DNA of 64,000 nt from assembly GCF_026914185.1 (NCBI RefSeq), contig NC_070567.1, positions 5,854,001-5,918,000 of the forward strand. The letters are read 5' to 3'. The DNA is from Puccinia triticina (lineage: Eukaryota; Basidiomycota; Pucciniomycetes; Pucciniales; Pucciniaceae). Positions 34,780-46,161 of this stretch are shown here, piece by piece. A model generated the notes under the pieces. The model was not told where the DNA came from. It saw only the letters and a list, made by a program, of their open reading frames with translations, and did not search any database. Made by a program: the position numbers and the translations under genes. How positions within the stretch are numbered: the stretch's first letter is position 1; every line of letters begins with the position of its first letter.

Positions 34780-35515
34780 TTGGACCGATGGTCGCACCTT
34801 TGGCCGTCCGGCTCTTGCGCGGGGGAGTCCATCCTTTGGACGGACATTGTACTTCCCTCGCGTCAGCGGATGATTAAAGGACCATCCGCTGGATGGCTCC
34901 ACACTCCAGCGGGCATCAAAAAATGAGTAGCCCGGCTAGCCAGCGCGCATCATTGCTTGCAAGGGGAGTCAAACATGCAACCTGTGGACAAGCTGGCCAC
35001 CTCACAAGGTTGAATCTCCTGACTACGCCATATCGGCAGCACCTTGTGTTAATCACACATAGACCACAACCAACGACACCCCTTCGCTGTCCAACAGTCT
35101 ATTGGACACTCAGATCAATTGCACAGCCTTGATCAAGGGTGTCCAAGGGTTTTTTTAATTGGTGTCCATTGGACACCCTCATGAATGGAGGGTGATGCAC
35201 ATTGTTTCTTGCGATCATTGGACACTCTCAACCGAGAGTGTCCGCTGGGAAACTTGTTTGGTGTCCATCGGACACTCCGGCTGGAGTGTCCGATTGTCGG
35301 AGCGCACGTTTGCGTGAAAAGCATCCATTGGACACTCCTGGAGGAGAGTATCCAATGGATGCTATTTTTTGGGCGTCCAAATGACGCTTTGGCCATCAAA
35401 GCGGTACTTGGATGCTTTTTGAAACCGTCCAAGTGATGCTTTTGCCCTGTAGCGTCCATTGGATTCTCTGGGAGCATCCTCTGGACGCTTCCAGGGCAAA
35501 AGCGTCCATCGGATG
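34780..35515. repeat. Array of GTGTCCAATGGACAC-type palindromes
   Basis: Short inverted repeats recur throughout, e.g. GGTGTCCATTGGACACC (35160-35176), GGACACTCTC..GAGAGTGTCC near 35220-35252, GGACACTCCGGCTGGAGTGTCC near 35270-35291, and AGCATCCATTGGACACTCC. The layout resembles the palindromic cores of the TIR elements here, but I could not define its termini or a target duplication. Confidence 0.65.
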
Positions 35516-35519
35516 GGGC

Positions 35520-36950
35520 GGTTTCCCAGAAACCCGCCCCGTGGTGTATGTAGCTGCCCCAGCGTCACAGACACGGTATCCTCGCCAACGCCACACCCAT
35601 TGTATACTTGCCAGCGCTACACCCACCCACCGTAAAACTGCTTGCGTTAAGGTCAGTTGGACGAGCAGCTGAGCGGATCCCAAAACCTTGTCAAACAAAC
35701 TTGTCCTGGTCTTGTTCACCTCCCCCACTTGGGATATGGCTCTGTGCTTGAGTGTATGATGTTCAACATCCCCCTCTTATACAACACTAAAAACAACTTC
35801 CTCCTTGTGACCAGCTCGCCTCGATGGACTGAAACATAAGTCACCCAATTAACTGTAATTTACTGATATGTGGAGGCCTTACCCCGCTCTTGGCAACAAG
35901 CACGCAGACGGCAGGAACCTGATGGAGTACAAGCAATCATTGGTTGCACTGACAGGCGCCTTGCTTGCCGTGCCTTCGCCCGCCCATCCAATTTTCCAGG
36001 TCCTCATGGCCTCGTACAACTGCGGCCTTGCGGCCCTCCTTCTTGTCCAAATCGCGTAGCTGCGGCTGGGTCGCTGGCCTCATCTTGGGCTTACAGTGTT
36101 GGCTGCTCTGGTGGCAGATGGGCAGTCGCCAGATTCCCTTGATCAGTCCCGGATCCTTTAAAAAACAGAACTGACATCTAAAACAGTGATAAACTCCCTG
36201 TCCGCCCTCCTCCGGGTGAAGTTAATCACACATGTTGTGATACCTGGAACTTCTTGATCCATTTGATCCAAGCTGTTGTGAAAAACAACAGCGCAGCGGA
36301 GAGAATGCTGGTTCCTAAGTGGTAGCTATCATACTCACTTGGCTAGCCTTTGCGACAGCTATGCTGGAAGCTTCAGAACCTTTGCACCCCCAAGAGCGTA
36401 TCACATCACTCAGCCTCAATTCTCCAGGCAATTTGCAAGGTCTATATCTTCTATTGAGCTTTAATGCAACACAGCTTCTTTGGTGTCAGTTTGGATGATG
36501 TCGATTCTAAAAGTGTGAACAGCCACTTGAGACTTTCTATTTGCTATCCAAATATTTATGGAAATCAATCTTTTTGATGGTCAGCCTTTCAGAAATCTTG
36601 ATTAATCTAATAAAAGATAGTATGGAAATAAAGAAGGAGTTGTGTTAAGATTGATAAATGGTCCCCAGAGGCACAAAAATAAGACCACGGTGTAGGTCCC
36701 AGGATAACAGTAACCACCATGGAGCCTGGTTATGTGGAGCCAACTTGACAAGCTCCTCTTCCTTGTATTCTGTAACCTTGTTGAAGTCCCAGGCTCCATC
36801 TTCCCCTACCCCAAAGATCTTTACTTGAACAATAAAACAATAATATGTAAATTCTGGAAAAACAATAACACACAAATAGGAAATGCACAGCAAATCAAAT
36901 TCAATGGTCTGCTGTCCTCAATCCAGGAATAAAAGAGGCTTGGAAGCTGG
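35520..36950. other. Stretch with one weak coding remnant
   Basis: 35868-36059 encodes a hydrophobic, protein-like segment (NLMEYKQSLVALTGALL) that reads on past a TAG stop in the same frame. It could be a decayed gene fragment. The rest holds nothing I recognise. Confidence 0.25.
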
Positions 36951-36955
36951 TTTTG

Positions 36956-36982
36956 CAGTGGTGCAGCCGCCTTGGACTCTAG
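36956..36982 (+). mobile_element. Helitron-type 3' terminus 4
   Basis: CAGTGGTGCAGCCGCCTTGG, then ACT and CTAG (36979-36982), with T at 36983. Faces the minus-strand terminus at 37765 across 0.8 kb. Confidence 0.55.
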
Positions 36983-36983
36983 T

Positions 36984-37764
36984 ACAAATGTAATGTGTGG
37001 GATTAAGGGAAGCTGTGTACTATTTTACAATCAAAATACCCATAGCCAGGGTAGATCACACGTCTACTCTTGGCATTTACCCATAACCAAAACTGTAGGG
37101 TCAGCTGTAGCGCTTTCACTGACCTCCCCAGTATTTAACGAGGTTATGGGACCACTGGAATTTTCCCCCCAGAAATTTCACCCATCAGTAACCTGTAAGT
37201 TAACTGGTGAAATTTCTCCTCCTGCTTATTAAAGCATCCAATTGCATTATTTCTGCCCTTTTGGCACAAAAATCACTAGAACTCAACCCTAAAATACACC
37301 AAAATCCCTTATAGGCATATTTCAGCGCCTGGTTTATAAATAATTGATGTAATACCTCTGCCTCTGACACGCAGCCAATCAGTTTAAGCGCTTACCAATT
37401 ATTACATACTTTATAACCTCAAATTCCTGTCTTTAATAATAAAACTTATTAATTACAAATTTACTCCTCTTATTACAAGAGTATTTAACCCTTGTAGTGG
37501 CGTAAAATACCATGTAGCAAGTTTGGTAAATTATTACCAGTGTTTATATTCAGCACAGCTATAGTGCTAGGGTTAAAAATCATGTTTCTGACGGTTTTTA
37601 TCCCTAAGCTTCATAAACAGAGCTGTCATTATCCAAATCAACAATTTGAGGAATACAACATTTTGTTTGGCAATGTAGCATAATGTAACCTTTTTTATTT
37701 TTTTATTCTTTGTGTTTGTGGATAGCATAATTTTTTTGGGGAACTTGAGCCCAATATGTACTGA
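36984..37764. other. AT-rich stretch between two convergent Helitron-type ends
   Basis: No ORF of note. It lies outside both elements if the two termini are read correctly, and so would be host or older repeat sequence. Confidence 0.4.
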
Positions 37765-37792
37765 CTAGAGGATAAAGCGGCTGCGCCGCTGC
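37765..37792 (-). mobile_element. Helitron-type 3' terminus 5
   Basis: On the minus strand the hairpin GCGGCGCAGCCGC (37789-37777) is followed by TTTATCCT and CTAG (37768-37765), then T. The sequence before the hairpin shares CCACAGAGTAAA and TGAGCTGG with the terminus at 61500, showing one family. The element extends to higher coordinates, toward the PIK1 fragment. Confidence 0.65.
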
Positions 37793-38069
37793 AGAGCCCA
37801 GGTGCCCAGCTCAACTCTTTTACTCTGTGGCAGTAGCTCATGTGTGTATGCTTTTTAATTCTGAATATACAGAATGTTTTTAGATAAAGGAGCAAGACTT
37901 TTTGGTTGTGGAGCAAACACTCAGAAGGCACTTGCGGTGTATTTATATTGGTGAGGCTGAGCTGCTGCCCGCGCCCTTTGTTATTTCTGCATAGGGGCTC
38001 AGCAGCTTGGTCTTGGGTCCTTCAACACTGACTTGAGGCCGTCTTGGCGCACCATGTACACCCTCAACT

Positions 38070-40420
38070 TCAAGTGATCACATTGCGCAATGACAACGCA
38101 TGTAGTTGGGCAAGCTCAACCCCCAGTCCCGCGCCAAAAGTCACGCCCACAAAGCCCGCACCAAGCCCAATCGCTCCGCCCACGACCATTCCCGCGGCAC
38201 TCAACGGGTTCATCAACAGGGACTGGGACGGCTGCTGCGAGGCACTCAGTTGGGCAAGCATGATGGCCGCCATCCGCATCCATTCCGCATACTCATCCAA
38301 GGTGATTGGCGGGCGTGAGGGAGTCGGACTGGGCAATTTGAGGCTTGAGGGCGATTGGTGCAAGGCCGCCAGCGCGCTCGGATCCATCAATTTGGTGCTA
38401 CTACTGTCTGCACCCGCGGCCAACTGGCTCGTTGTTGTTGTCGTTGTCGGCAAAGGATTTGACTTGGATTTCGCCATTGAGTCGTCAAGCTCAATAGGTA
38501 GAGTGGGGTGTGAGCTCATTGGAATGCAAGTTGTTAAGGGTTTCAGTGAGAGCGACGACCGGCTCGGCCCGCTTCCACGCCTGTTTGTTGAGGGCTTTGT
38601 TGTGCAACCCGGCAGGAAGATTGAGGGGTTCAGAGTGGCGGTGGTTGTAGAGAAACGAGTCTTCCTCCTCCTCTTCACCATCATCATTGATCGTCTGATG
38701 AGAGTCCAAGCCGGCCTTGCTCTTGCCATAGATCTGCTCGACAAGATCAATCTCCTCCTCGGGGAAGTCGAATGACAAAGCTCGTCTGCTGTGATGACGC
38801 GGAGACGAAAATACTAAGCCAGCTTGGCTGTGCTCAATCCCCGTCTGTCAATTGAGCAGAGTCTGAGAAGGATGATCGAGCTGGTGCTTGAAGCCGTGGT
38901 CGCTAGAATGAGCGCTGCTGCAGGACGTGTGATCTAGGCCATTTTTCTCTCAGCCAGTGGAGAGGAGCGGTATTGATGGGGGAAATACACTTACCGGTAG
39001 GAGAAATGATGGAGGCAAGGCCCAGATGGTTGAATGACTCGCCAACGGGAGGAAGCAAGCTTGAGATCTTAGCCATCCCCAGGGATTTGATAGTGTGCTG
39101 GTTGGTGCTGCTTCTACAACTTGGTTGCTCAGCTGTGGCAAGTTTGTTGACGTTTGATTCAGAGAAGCTAGGCGAGGAGTCGTTGATGAGATAGATGTTT
39201 GGATTTGGAGTTTTTGAGTTGGTGGCCTTGTTGGCGGAGATGGCAGAGCCCTTGATGGCCTTCCTCAGATCCTCGTAGTTCGAGCGCCGGTTGGGGTCAA
39301 AGTCAAGATGGTCTTTGAGCACTTCGATGTGGATCAAGAACGGGGCCCGGTCGGCTGAGTTCAGGACGACAGACTCGTTGGGCGAGACCCTGACGATCTG
39401 CTGGTGACACTCCTTCTTCCGCCGCCGCCGACGCCCAGCTTGGCCTCCATGCTGCCACCCCCCGACTTCTCCTCGCCCTTATCACCCCCGTCACAATGAT
39501 CTCTGTTGCAGTACATTCCCAAGCAGCAGCCTTTGGGGAGGCTATGGTTGAGGACGGTCAGCTCGGCACGCAGAGCTGAGAGTCTGGCTTTCTTCACGAC
39601 AACCAGCCGAGTAGGGACATCCTGAAGACTGGTGATTAGATCCAATTGAGACCTCATCAATTGGGATTTGAGGGCCTGGTCGAGCAAGCCGTGTGGGATT
39701 TTGTTGGGATCCCTGAAGAGTGCGTTGGAGAGATGGCGGATCGGACTACTGTTGCTTGTGCCGCCCGCTTGATGGGTGAGTTTCCCGTTTTGGTTCATGG
39801 CCGATGTGCGAGGGTGGTGGAATCGGCTGTCCCGTTTGAATTTCAAGAGCGCTTCAGGTAGGGAGGGGGCAGATTGAGAGATTGCGGTGGAAGTATGAAC
39901 TCTGGGGGAAGAGGTGGAAGCAATGGAGGCAGTGCCAAGTTGAGCTGGATAGTGGGGTATGGTGGGCAGGGCATAGTGGCTGTCTGTACTGCCAGGCGAT
40001 TGAAAGAGCAGATGATCTAGGTGATGGCCCTGAGGGACATTGGGCAAGCCATCTCGGGAGGAGAAGGGATCAGTGGAGGGGATGGGGGCAGTGAGGATGG
40101 AGGGTGAGGCTGAAACAATGGCCAGGTGGGTCTGGACCTGATCAAGATTGATTCTGGGGGCCGATTGTGGCGACAAGAGTCCAAGGGAGGAGGAGGAAGA
40201 GGAGGCGGCGGCGGCTAGGTTGTGCTGAGCATTAGCAGAGCTGTCGTGGCTGGGCTTTTGAGAGTCCTGTGCAAGGGCACAACGGTTTCCTGGCTGGCCT
40301 TCTGTCCCTGCTTGACGCGCTCAGCCAGCAGCAGCAACTGGCTCCTGAAGTCCGGTTCCTTGTCTTCCTTGTTTTCTGGTGGTGGTTGTCCTCGTGGTGC
40401 TGACGATGAGAAGAACCAGT
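38070..40420 (-). pseudogene. PIK1: PIK1 (phosphatidylinositol 4-kinase) gene fragment
   Basis: Minus-strand pieces match the regulatory part of Pik1-type PI 4-kinases: FKRDSRFHHP and ARLSALRAELTVLNHSLP (frame of 40176-39361), then VVLNSADRAPFLIHIEVLKD and a FDPNRRSNYEDL block (frame of 39420-38999), and further down an EYAEWMRMAAIMLAQLSASQ segment (frame of 38250-38070). A frameshift in the GGCGGCGG tract near 39425 separates the first two, a GTAAGT...CTGCAG intron follows at about 38998-38915, and a TGA interrupts the next exon. The catalytic kinase domain is missing. Pik1 makes PI4P at the Golgi; this copy cannot. It lies about 300 bp from a Helitron-type 3' end in the same sense. The upstream end runs into R1 copy 3. 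Confidence 0.85.
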
Positions 40421-40499
40421 CCATATGGTGATCCAAGGGTCTTACCTTGTATGCCAAGCTGGTCAAACCGGGGCTGTGGAAGCAAGACATGGAACACCT

Positions 40500-40985
40500 G
40501 TGTTTAAAAGGAGGGGCTTGATGAACATCAATACCCCCAGGGCGTCCTCTGCCGCTGCACCCCCAGCGGACGGTTCGTCCTTGCCCCCCTCCGCTGTTGC
40601 ATGTGTGCAGTCTGAGGGGCTGAAGAGTGGGCCCCCCACTGGTCACAGCCTTTGCTGCGGGCCGGGGGCCTTCATGTCCATCACTTTTGACCCGTGCGCT
40701 TGACGCGGGCTGGGTGGTGAGCCTGGGGGCACGGCTTTGCCAATGTTGGAAGGCTGGTGGAGATTTTCTTGTCAATAAAATTGGATTTCTCTTGTGTAAA
40801 ATCCCCCTCCTTGTGTATCCTGGTTTTTGTAGAGGGAAAACCCAACCTGTTTTTTTTTTTTTACTTTTGTAATTAATGGGGGAACCCATGATGTTTTTTT
40901 CCTCATTTTGAATAATTGGAAGGGGGAACCCTTGATCTTAATTTTTTTATTTATGGCAAAACTGTGTCTTTAATTAACTTGGATA
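40500..40985 (+). repeat. R1 LTR-like repeat, copy 3
   Basis: TATA-like gtgtttaaaagg at 40500, the leader block with CCGCTGTTGCATG near 40588, an internal CACGGCTTTGCC block, three spaced GGG(G)AACCC motifs between 40836 and 40940 (variants aaaacccaacctg, ggggaacccatgatg, ggggaacccttgatc), and a terminal CTTTAATTAACTTGGAT at 40967. Confidence 0.65.
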
Positions 40986-41062
40986 TTGAACAAAACAGCC
41001 ATCAATTTTCACCTCTCTTGCCAATTTACAGCCAAGTTGCCTAAATTTGGCCAAAAATGTAA

Positions 41063-41267
41063 TAGGGGGGTTCACAATAGGATAAAAATAAAAATTTAGA
41101 GCTAATTTTAAGACCTTTATGAACAACTTTTTAAAAAATAAAGATGTTGCTCTGATTATCAGGGGATACCCAGTCCTGTACACCTTGCCAGATTTTTAAA
41201 AATTTGTTGATAAAGACCTTAAAATTGACTCTAAAATTTTACTTTTATCCTATTGTGAACCCCCCTA
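41063..41267. mobile_element. 205-bp TA-flanked MITE with long TIRs
   Basis: TAGGGGGGTTCACAATAGGA at the left and its inverse TCCTATTGTGAACCCCCCTA at the right. Similarity of the arms continues for about 65 bp, so most of the element folds into one hairpin. TA at each end suggests mariner-type insertion; an adjacent atgtaa is also present on both sides. Confidence 0.88.
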
Positions 41268-41715
41268 ATGTAAACCATTTTGTTTGAACTATCTGGGTAA
41301 CGTAAAAGGGTACCTTTTTTTCTGGTGGATATTGTAACCAAAATTAAGATATCTGTAACCAACAGATAACATAAACTTGAGGATTACATTACAGTTAGGT
41401 TCCTAATTGCGGGCAACATAACAGCAACACTGAAACCATTACGCTACATGTAATGTAACACCGTTACATTGTAGCGTAATTGCACGCCAATACAAAAAAT
41501 GCCAAAATGTGCATACATCACTTATGGGCCAAGGTGTACCAAGGCAGATCATTGGCAAACAAATTGGTGTCGCAAATACAATCGCTGTAGCGCATCGAGC
41601 AATTGATGCGCTCCGCTACGGTATTTTTGTATTCTTGTTTTTTATCAGCTCATTGTGCAGTATTCATTTCATACTTCATTTCACACCAATACATAAAAAT
41701 GTAATGGCAATACAA
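41268..41715. other. Repeat-like flank with an inverted repeat
   Basis: 41439-41480 forms a near-perfect inverted repeat (TTACGCTACATGTAATGTAAC and GTTACATTGTAGCGTAA around ACC). No ORF. It may belong to an older element interrupted by the one at 41724. Confidence 0.4.
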
Positions 41716-41723
41716 AAAAAATA

Positions 41724-43539
41724 GGGTCAGCCTAAATGCACTCCAAAAAAATCCCAAAAGCACTCCAAAAGTGAGTGTATGGAGTGTGCACTCCAATGAT
41801 TGTTGGAGTACAGACTAGAGTACTCCAAGTCAATTGGAGTGCAGAACCGGGGACTCAAGACTCTTTGGAGTGCACCACAAAGAACTCCAGTGGCCAGGAA
41901 ATTTAATGAGTGCCCATGAGTCTCACTCCATCAGATTGGAGTGCATTCCCCCAGCACTCCATTCCTGATAGTTCTCCTCCTCAAAAGGGGAGTGCAGTAC
42001 TGTGCACTCCAGCCAGATGCCTACAACTTCAACTGGGCTATGTACAAACACACCCCACTTGATCCTCCTGATATCCATGACTGGTACAGATCGGCATTGA
42101 GCGGATTAACATCTCCTCTCAATGACCAGTCTGTACCGGACTGCTGGTCATTGAGGGAAAACACAGAAATCACACCTCTTGATGACCGGTCTGTGCCGGT
42201 CATCAAGGGGAGTAACATCTCTTCTTGATGACCGGTCTGTGCCGGTCACCAAGGGGACTCACACCTCTCGATGACCGGCGCAGACCGGTCACACCTCCCG
42301 ATGACCGGCACAGACCGGTCATCGAGGGGACTCACACCTCAATAATCGGTCACACTGGTCATTGAGGCTAATAACACCTCCTCTTGATGACCGGTCATCA
42401 CCGGTCATCAAGGTGAGTCACATCCCTTGATGACCGGTCAGACCGGTCATCGAGGGGAATAACACCTCCTCTGGATGACCGGTGTGTACCAGTCATCGAG
42501 GGGAGGTGCTACTCTCAATGATTGGTTGGTCTGACCGGTCATTGAGAGGAGGTGCTGCTCCCCTCGGTGACCGGCACAGACCGGTCATTGAAGGGACTCA
42601 CACCTCTCGATGCTCCCGATGACCGGTCGGTCATCGAGAGGGCTCACACCGCTCACACCACTCGATGACCGGTCAGACCGGTCATCGAGGGTAATAACAC
42701 TTGATGACCGGTGATGACCGGTCATCGAGGTGAGTCACATCTCTCAATGACCGGTCTGTGCCGGTCATCGAGGGGAGTAACATCTCCTCTCGATGACCGG
42801 TCAGACCAACTGGTCATCGAGAGTAGCACCTCCCCTCAATGACTGGTACACACTGGTCATCCAGAGGAGGTGTTATTCCCCTCAATGACCGGTCTGACCG
42901 GTCATCAAGAAATGTGACTCACCTTGATGACCGGAGATGATCGGTCTGACCGATCATTGAGAGGTGTGAGTCCTCTCGATGACCGGTCTGTGCCGGTCAT
43001 CGGGAGGTGTGACTGATGACCGGTCCGCGCCAGTCATCGAGAGTAGCACCTCCCCTCGTTGACCGGTACACACCGGTCATCGAGAGGTGTGACTGATGAC
43101 CGGTCCGCGCCGGTCATCGAGAGGTATGAGTCCTCTGGATGACCGGTCGTGTGAGTCCCCTCAATGACAGGTCCAGACCGGTCATTGAGAGGTGTGATTG
43201 CTGTGGGCACTCCAAACAAAAGGAGACTTGGAGTGCACCCCAATGCACTCCATTTGGTATTTGCTAGCTGGAGTGCAAAGCCAAAATCCTTCACTGAAAA
43301 GGTGGAGTGCTTGGGCTTGCACTCCATTTTTTAGGAGTGCATCTAGCTGCACTCCCCTATTTTGGTCAATTTTGGAGTACCCAGTTGTGTACTCCAAGAA
43401 ACATGGAGTGCCCATCTGGGGACTCCATGTTTTGGGAGTACAAAATCAAGGCACTCCAACTTTTTTGGAGTGCTGGCCCCCCAAAGCCAAAAATGTGGAG
43501 TGCATGAAGTAAAAGTTTGGAGTGCATTTAGGCTGACCC
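41724..43539. mobile_element. Family H TIR element with palindromic satellite core
   Basis: Begins GGGTCAGCCTAAATGCACTC and ends with its exact inverse. An 8-bp duplication, aaaaaata, flanks it (41716-41723 and 43540-43547), suggesting hAT-like insertion, though the target is low in complexity. Subterminal zones (41740-42030 and 43200-43520) carry many GGAGTGCA/TGCACTCC copies in both orientations, typical of transposase-binding repeats. The core is a satellite listed separately. No transposase. Confidence 0.88.
42104..43195. repeat. Satellite of GATGACCGGTC...GACCGGTCATC palindromes
   Basis: About 1.1 kb built of short palindromes (GATGACCGGTCTGTGCCGGT then CATC, or shorter GATGACCGGTCATC forms) joined by 15-25 bp spacers such as GAGGGGAGTAACATCTCC. 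Roughly two dozen copies can be counted by eye. Spacers are themselves partly inverted. No coding potential. Confidence 0.92.
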
Positions 43540-43547
43540 AAAAAATA

Positions 43548-44469
43548 TGTTACAGCCATTACGCAATACATGGAGCATAATGGTTTCACCGTTGATAACA
43601 GCCTGCCATTTCTGTATTGGAGATATAAAAAACTACATATGTACAAAGCCAAAAGCACAATTATACTAGAAGTATAATGGAACTATTGTATAAGCATTTT
43701 AACACTCCTGCCAAGAAGCTTCTTGCTCTCATCCAGGTTTATTTTTCTGTTTACAAGCTTTTGCTAGAGGATGGCCTCTTGCAAACAATTTCATCAGAAT
43801 GGTTTGATTTTCAGGCTTTGGTCTAAAGAACAAATGATCTTTTGGTTTCCAACAACAAATGTTAGACTACAACGGAGCAAGAACTAACAACCAGAGTTCA
43901 GCTTGTGCAAACCTAGAGTCAACACAAAGAGGATGATGCCAGATGAGTGAGACTTGAAGAGATGAAACCAAAAATTTGGATGAGCAAAAGCAAAACAATA
44001 GGAAGCATATGTAAGTACATACACCCAATGATCTTGGTTTCATGACTATCACTAATCTGTGTCCACTATTTACCGCAGTGGGGTGAAAAGGACACCTCTG
44101 GAGTGCATGTTCAAGATGGTGAGCTGGGTTTGAGAGGTATTTGAAAGAATGATGAGTGTGCATTTGTACAAGTTTCATTCATTTGATTTGAGACTTGACT
44201 AAAGCCGTGAACAGAGGGGGAAATTTCTGGCCGTGACAAGCAGGCAGAGGGGTCAGACAACACCAATGAGATTCTGGACGCGGTGAAGAATACTCCTGAT
44301 GTGTGAAGATTGGAGCTGAGTTTTTGATCAAGGGAGAACGAGATTTGATCAACTGGAAAGAGGAAAGCAATCAGCACAAGAAGGAGGAAGAACCAAAGAT
44401 GGATGCAAAATCTGCACAGTGTTGTGGGTTCGTCCGGGAGACTTCCAAGTTTTGACACCGTTTACCGAT
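43548..44469. other. Stretch without a recognisable gene
   Basis: Short ORFs on both strands, none convincing. Nothing else recognised. Confidence 0.35.
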
Positions 44470-44931
44470 TACAGCCATTTTGAAAAAGCTTGGCTTTGTT
44501 GGAAGGAATTTCCACCAAAACTTTGTCTTGGATTTGCCAATAATCACTGGCAAGGTTGGACATATGTATATTCATGCCCACCTCATTCTTATATGCAGGG
44601 TGCATATACAGCAGCCAGATGCCCTCAATCATCTCCTTCCTTTCATTTTTTCCTGATTCTGAGTTCAGAATCAAGCAATTTGGCCAATTTTACCCTGGAT
44701 GGCACACCGATCCTGTTCGCGAGGTTGGATGGTGCTGGTCCCAGCGGCCGGCGTGTTTTTTTTTCCGCTACCGAACGGCTCAATTGGTGGGATCCTGCAA
44801 GCAACTGCGCTCGCAGGTCTGGATATCATGTGTCCGACCTTGATGTTGGATGCACATACATTGGCAAATCCAGAAGGAATTTCCAGCGGAAATTCCTTCC
44901 AAAGAAGCCAAGCTTTATCGGAATGGCTGTA
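44470..44931. mobile_element. TA-flanked MITE, copy 1
   Basis: Left end TACAGCCATTTTGAAAAAGC, right end GCTTTATCGGAATGGCTGTA (inverse, with mismatches). Inner inverted arms contain AAGCTTGGCTT, GGAAGGAATTTCC and their inverses. Shares most of its length with 62436-62877. Confidence 0.8.
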
Positions 44932-45015
44932 TGTCAATTGTAGATGAGATCGGGAGGGATTGCGCAACGTGCTCGACTTGATGATTGGGCTGTCAACCAA
45001 CTCGAGGCAATAATA

Positions 45016-45560
45016 TTAGTGGGACCGGTGGTTCATGCCATACCTATTTCCGAGGCCGGCGTAGCTGATAATGATCGAGGAAGTGGGAACGTCGGTGACT
45101 GCATTGAGCGGTAAGAGAGGATGAGAGTAAAAGCGCTGGCGGAGGGTGGGGAGGATTTGAAGGTCTAGGCCACAGTCGGTTCCGAGTCTCTTCCCTCGGC
45201 AACTGGCCGATCCCAGTGCTGGTATATGTAGTCGGTGGAAGAGGAGGATTGCTCTCGTGGACTGCTGTGGCATTTTCGAGGGTCGACCATGAGCTGTGTT
45301 GATGAGCCAGAGAGGTCACTGGCCTGAGAGGCAAGGACTCATGCACAACCTGGCAGCCACTCAAACCACCTTCGACTCTCGCTTCCCTCTGCGGGCCAAG
45401 AGTATCTTGAACTTCTTGGCAGATCGCCGGGAGTCGCTTCCGGTCTTTTCCCTGTGTAAGATGCCGTAGCAAATGGGAAACTGGACGATACAGTCCCGTC
45501 GCGGTCAGCTTGTCGGCACTGACGAATCCCGGCTCCAATCTCGGTGAATTGCATAACAAA
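45016..45560 (-). CDS. Hypothetical ORF, uncertain
   Basis: A minus-strand ORF (45559-45044) begins MLCNSPRLEPGF and has a protein-like middle (LPAICQEVQDTLGPQ) followed by a Pro/Ser-rich tail. Its first 20 or so codons fall in a 67-bp direct repeat (45481-45547, repeated at 45583-45649). No domain recognised; it may be non-coding. Confidence 0.2.
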
Positions 45561-45649
45561 AGATAATGAAATAGATACTAACCTGGACGATACAGTCCCG
45601 TCGCGGTCAGCTTGTCGGCACTGACGAATCCCGGCTCCAATCTCGGTGA
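45481..45649. repeat. 67-bp direct repeat, period 102
   Basis: ctggacgatacagtcccgtc and the following 47 bp at 45481-45547 recur without visible change at 45583-45649, separated by 35 bp of unrelated AT-rich sequence. Identity points to a recent duplication. Confidence 0.95.
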
Positions 45650-46161
45650 AGAAAAGAGATTGGAGTCGGGCCTAGTCGGGCGCGGGATCGGCCAGGCTAA
45701 GTACTAGCTACAAGCCCTAACCGGGTGAATCCGCCGGAGTATCACTATCTAGGTTTGACTCTAAATACATGATTATGTTCTATGTAGTTTTTGTACTCTT
45801 GTATCTACCTGAATCTTCCGCCACTACTCTAACACCCTGTTATATACTTTTCAAGTCTTTCCTTCTCTTCTAGCATGCAATGGCGATGCATGAAGATGTG
45901 TTTGATCGTGCAGGAGTACCCATCAGCTTCACCCGCAGGTACCCATGTCCATGCCGTATATGATGGCCATGGATCACCTGGGAGGGCCACCAACCTAGCA
46001 AGACGAGTCGGGCCGGTCGGCATCCTCACATAGGACAACGGTCAGCGGTCACCCTTCTCATCAAACCTCAAACACCATCGCTCATCACTCAGACACCCTG
46101 ATCAGTCAGCACAAGTTCAACTCCCTGCGCCGTCGCTGCGAAAGCCGAAACACCCCACAAG

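Noticed and set aside
38044..38775. 243-codon plus-strand ORF opposite the PIK1 fragment
   Set aside because: It is a shadow. The minus strand carries recognisable PIK1 segments, while the plus-strand translation is low in complexity (runs of Val and Ser) with no domain.
42104..43195. CRISPR array
   Set aside because: Units are palindromes with partly inverted, non-unique spacers of irregular size, inside a TIR element of a eukaryotic genome. There are no cas genes.
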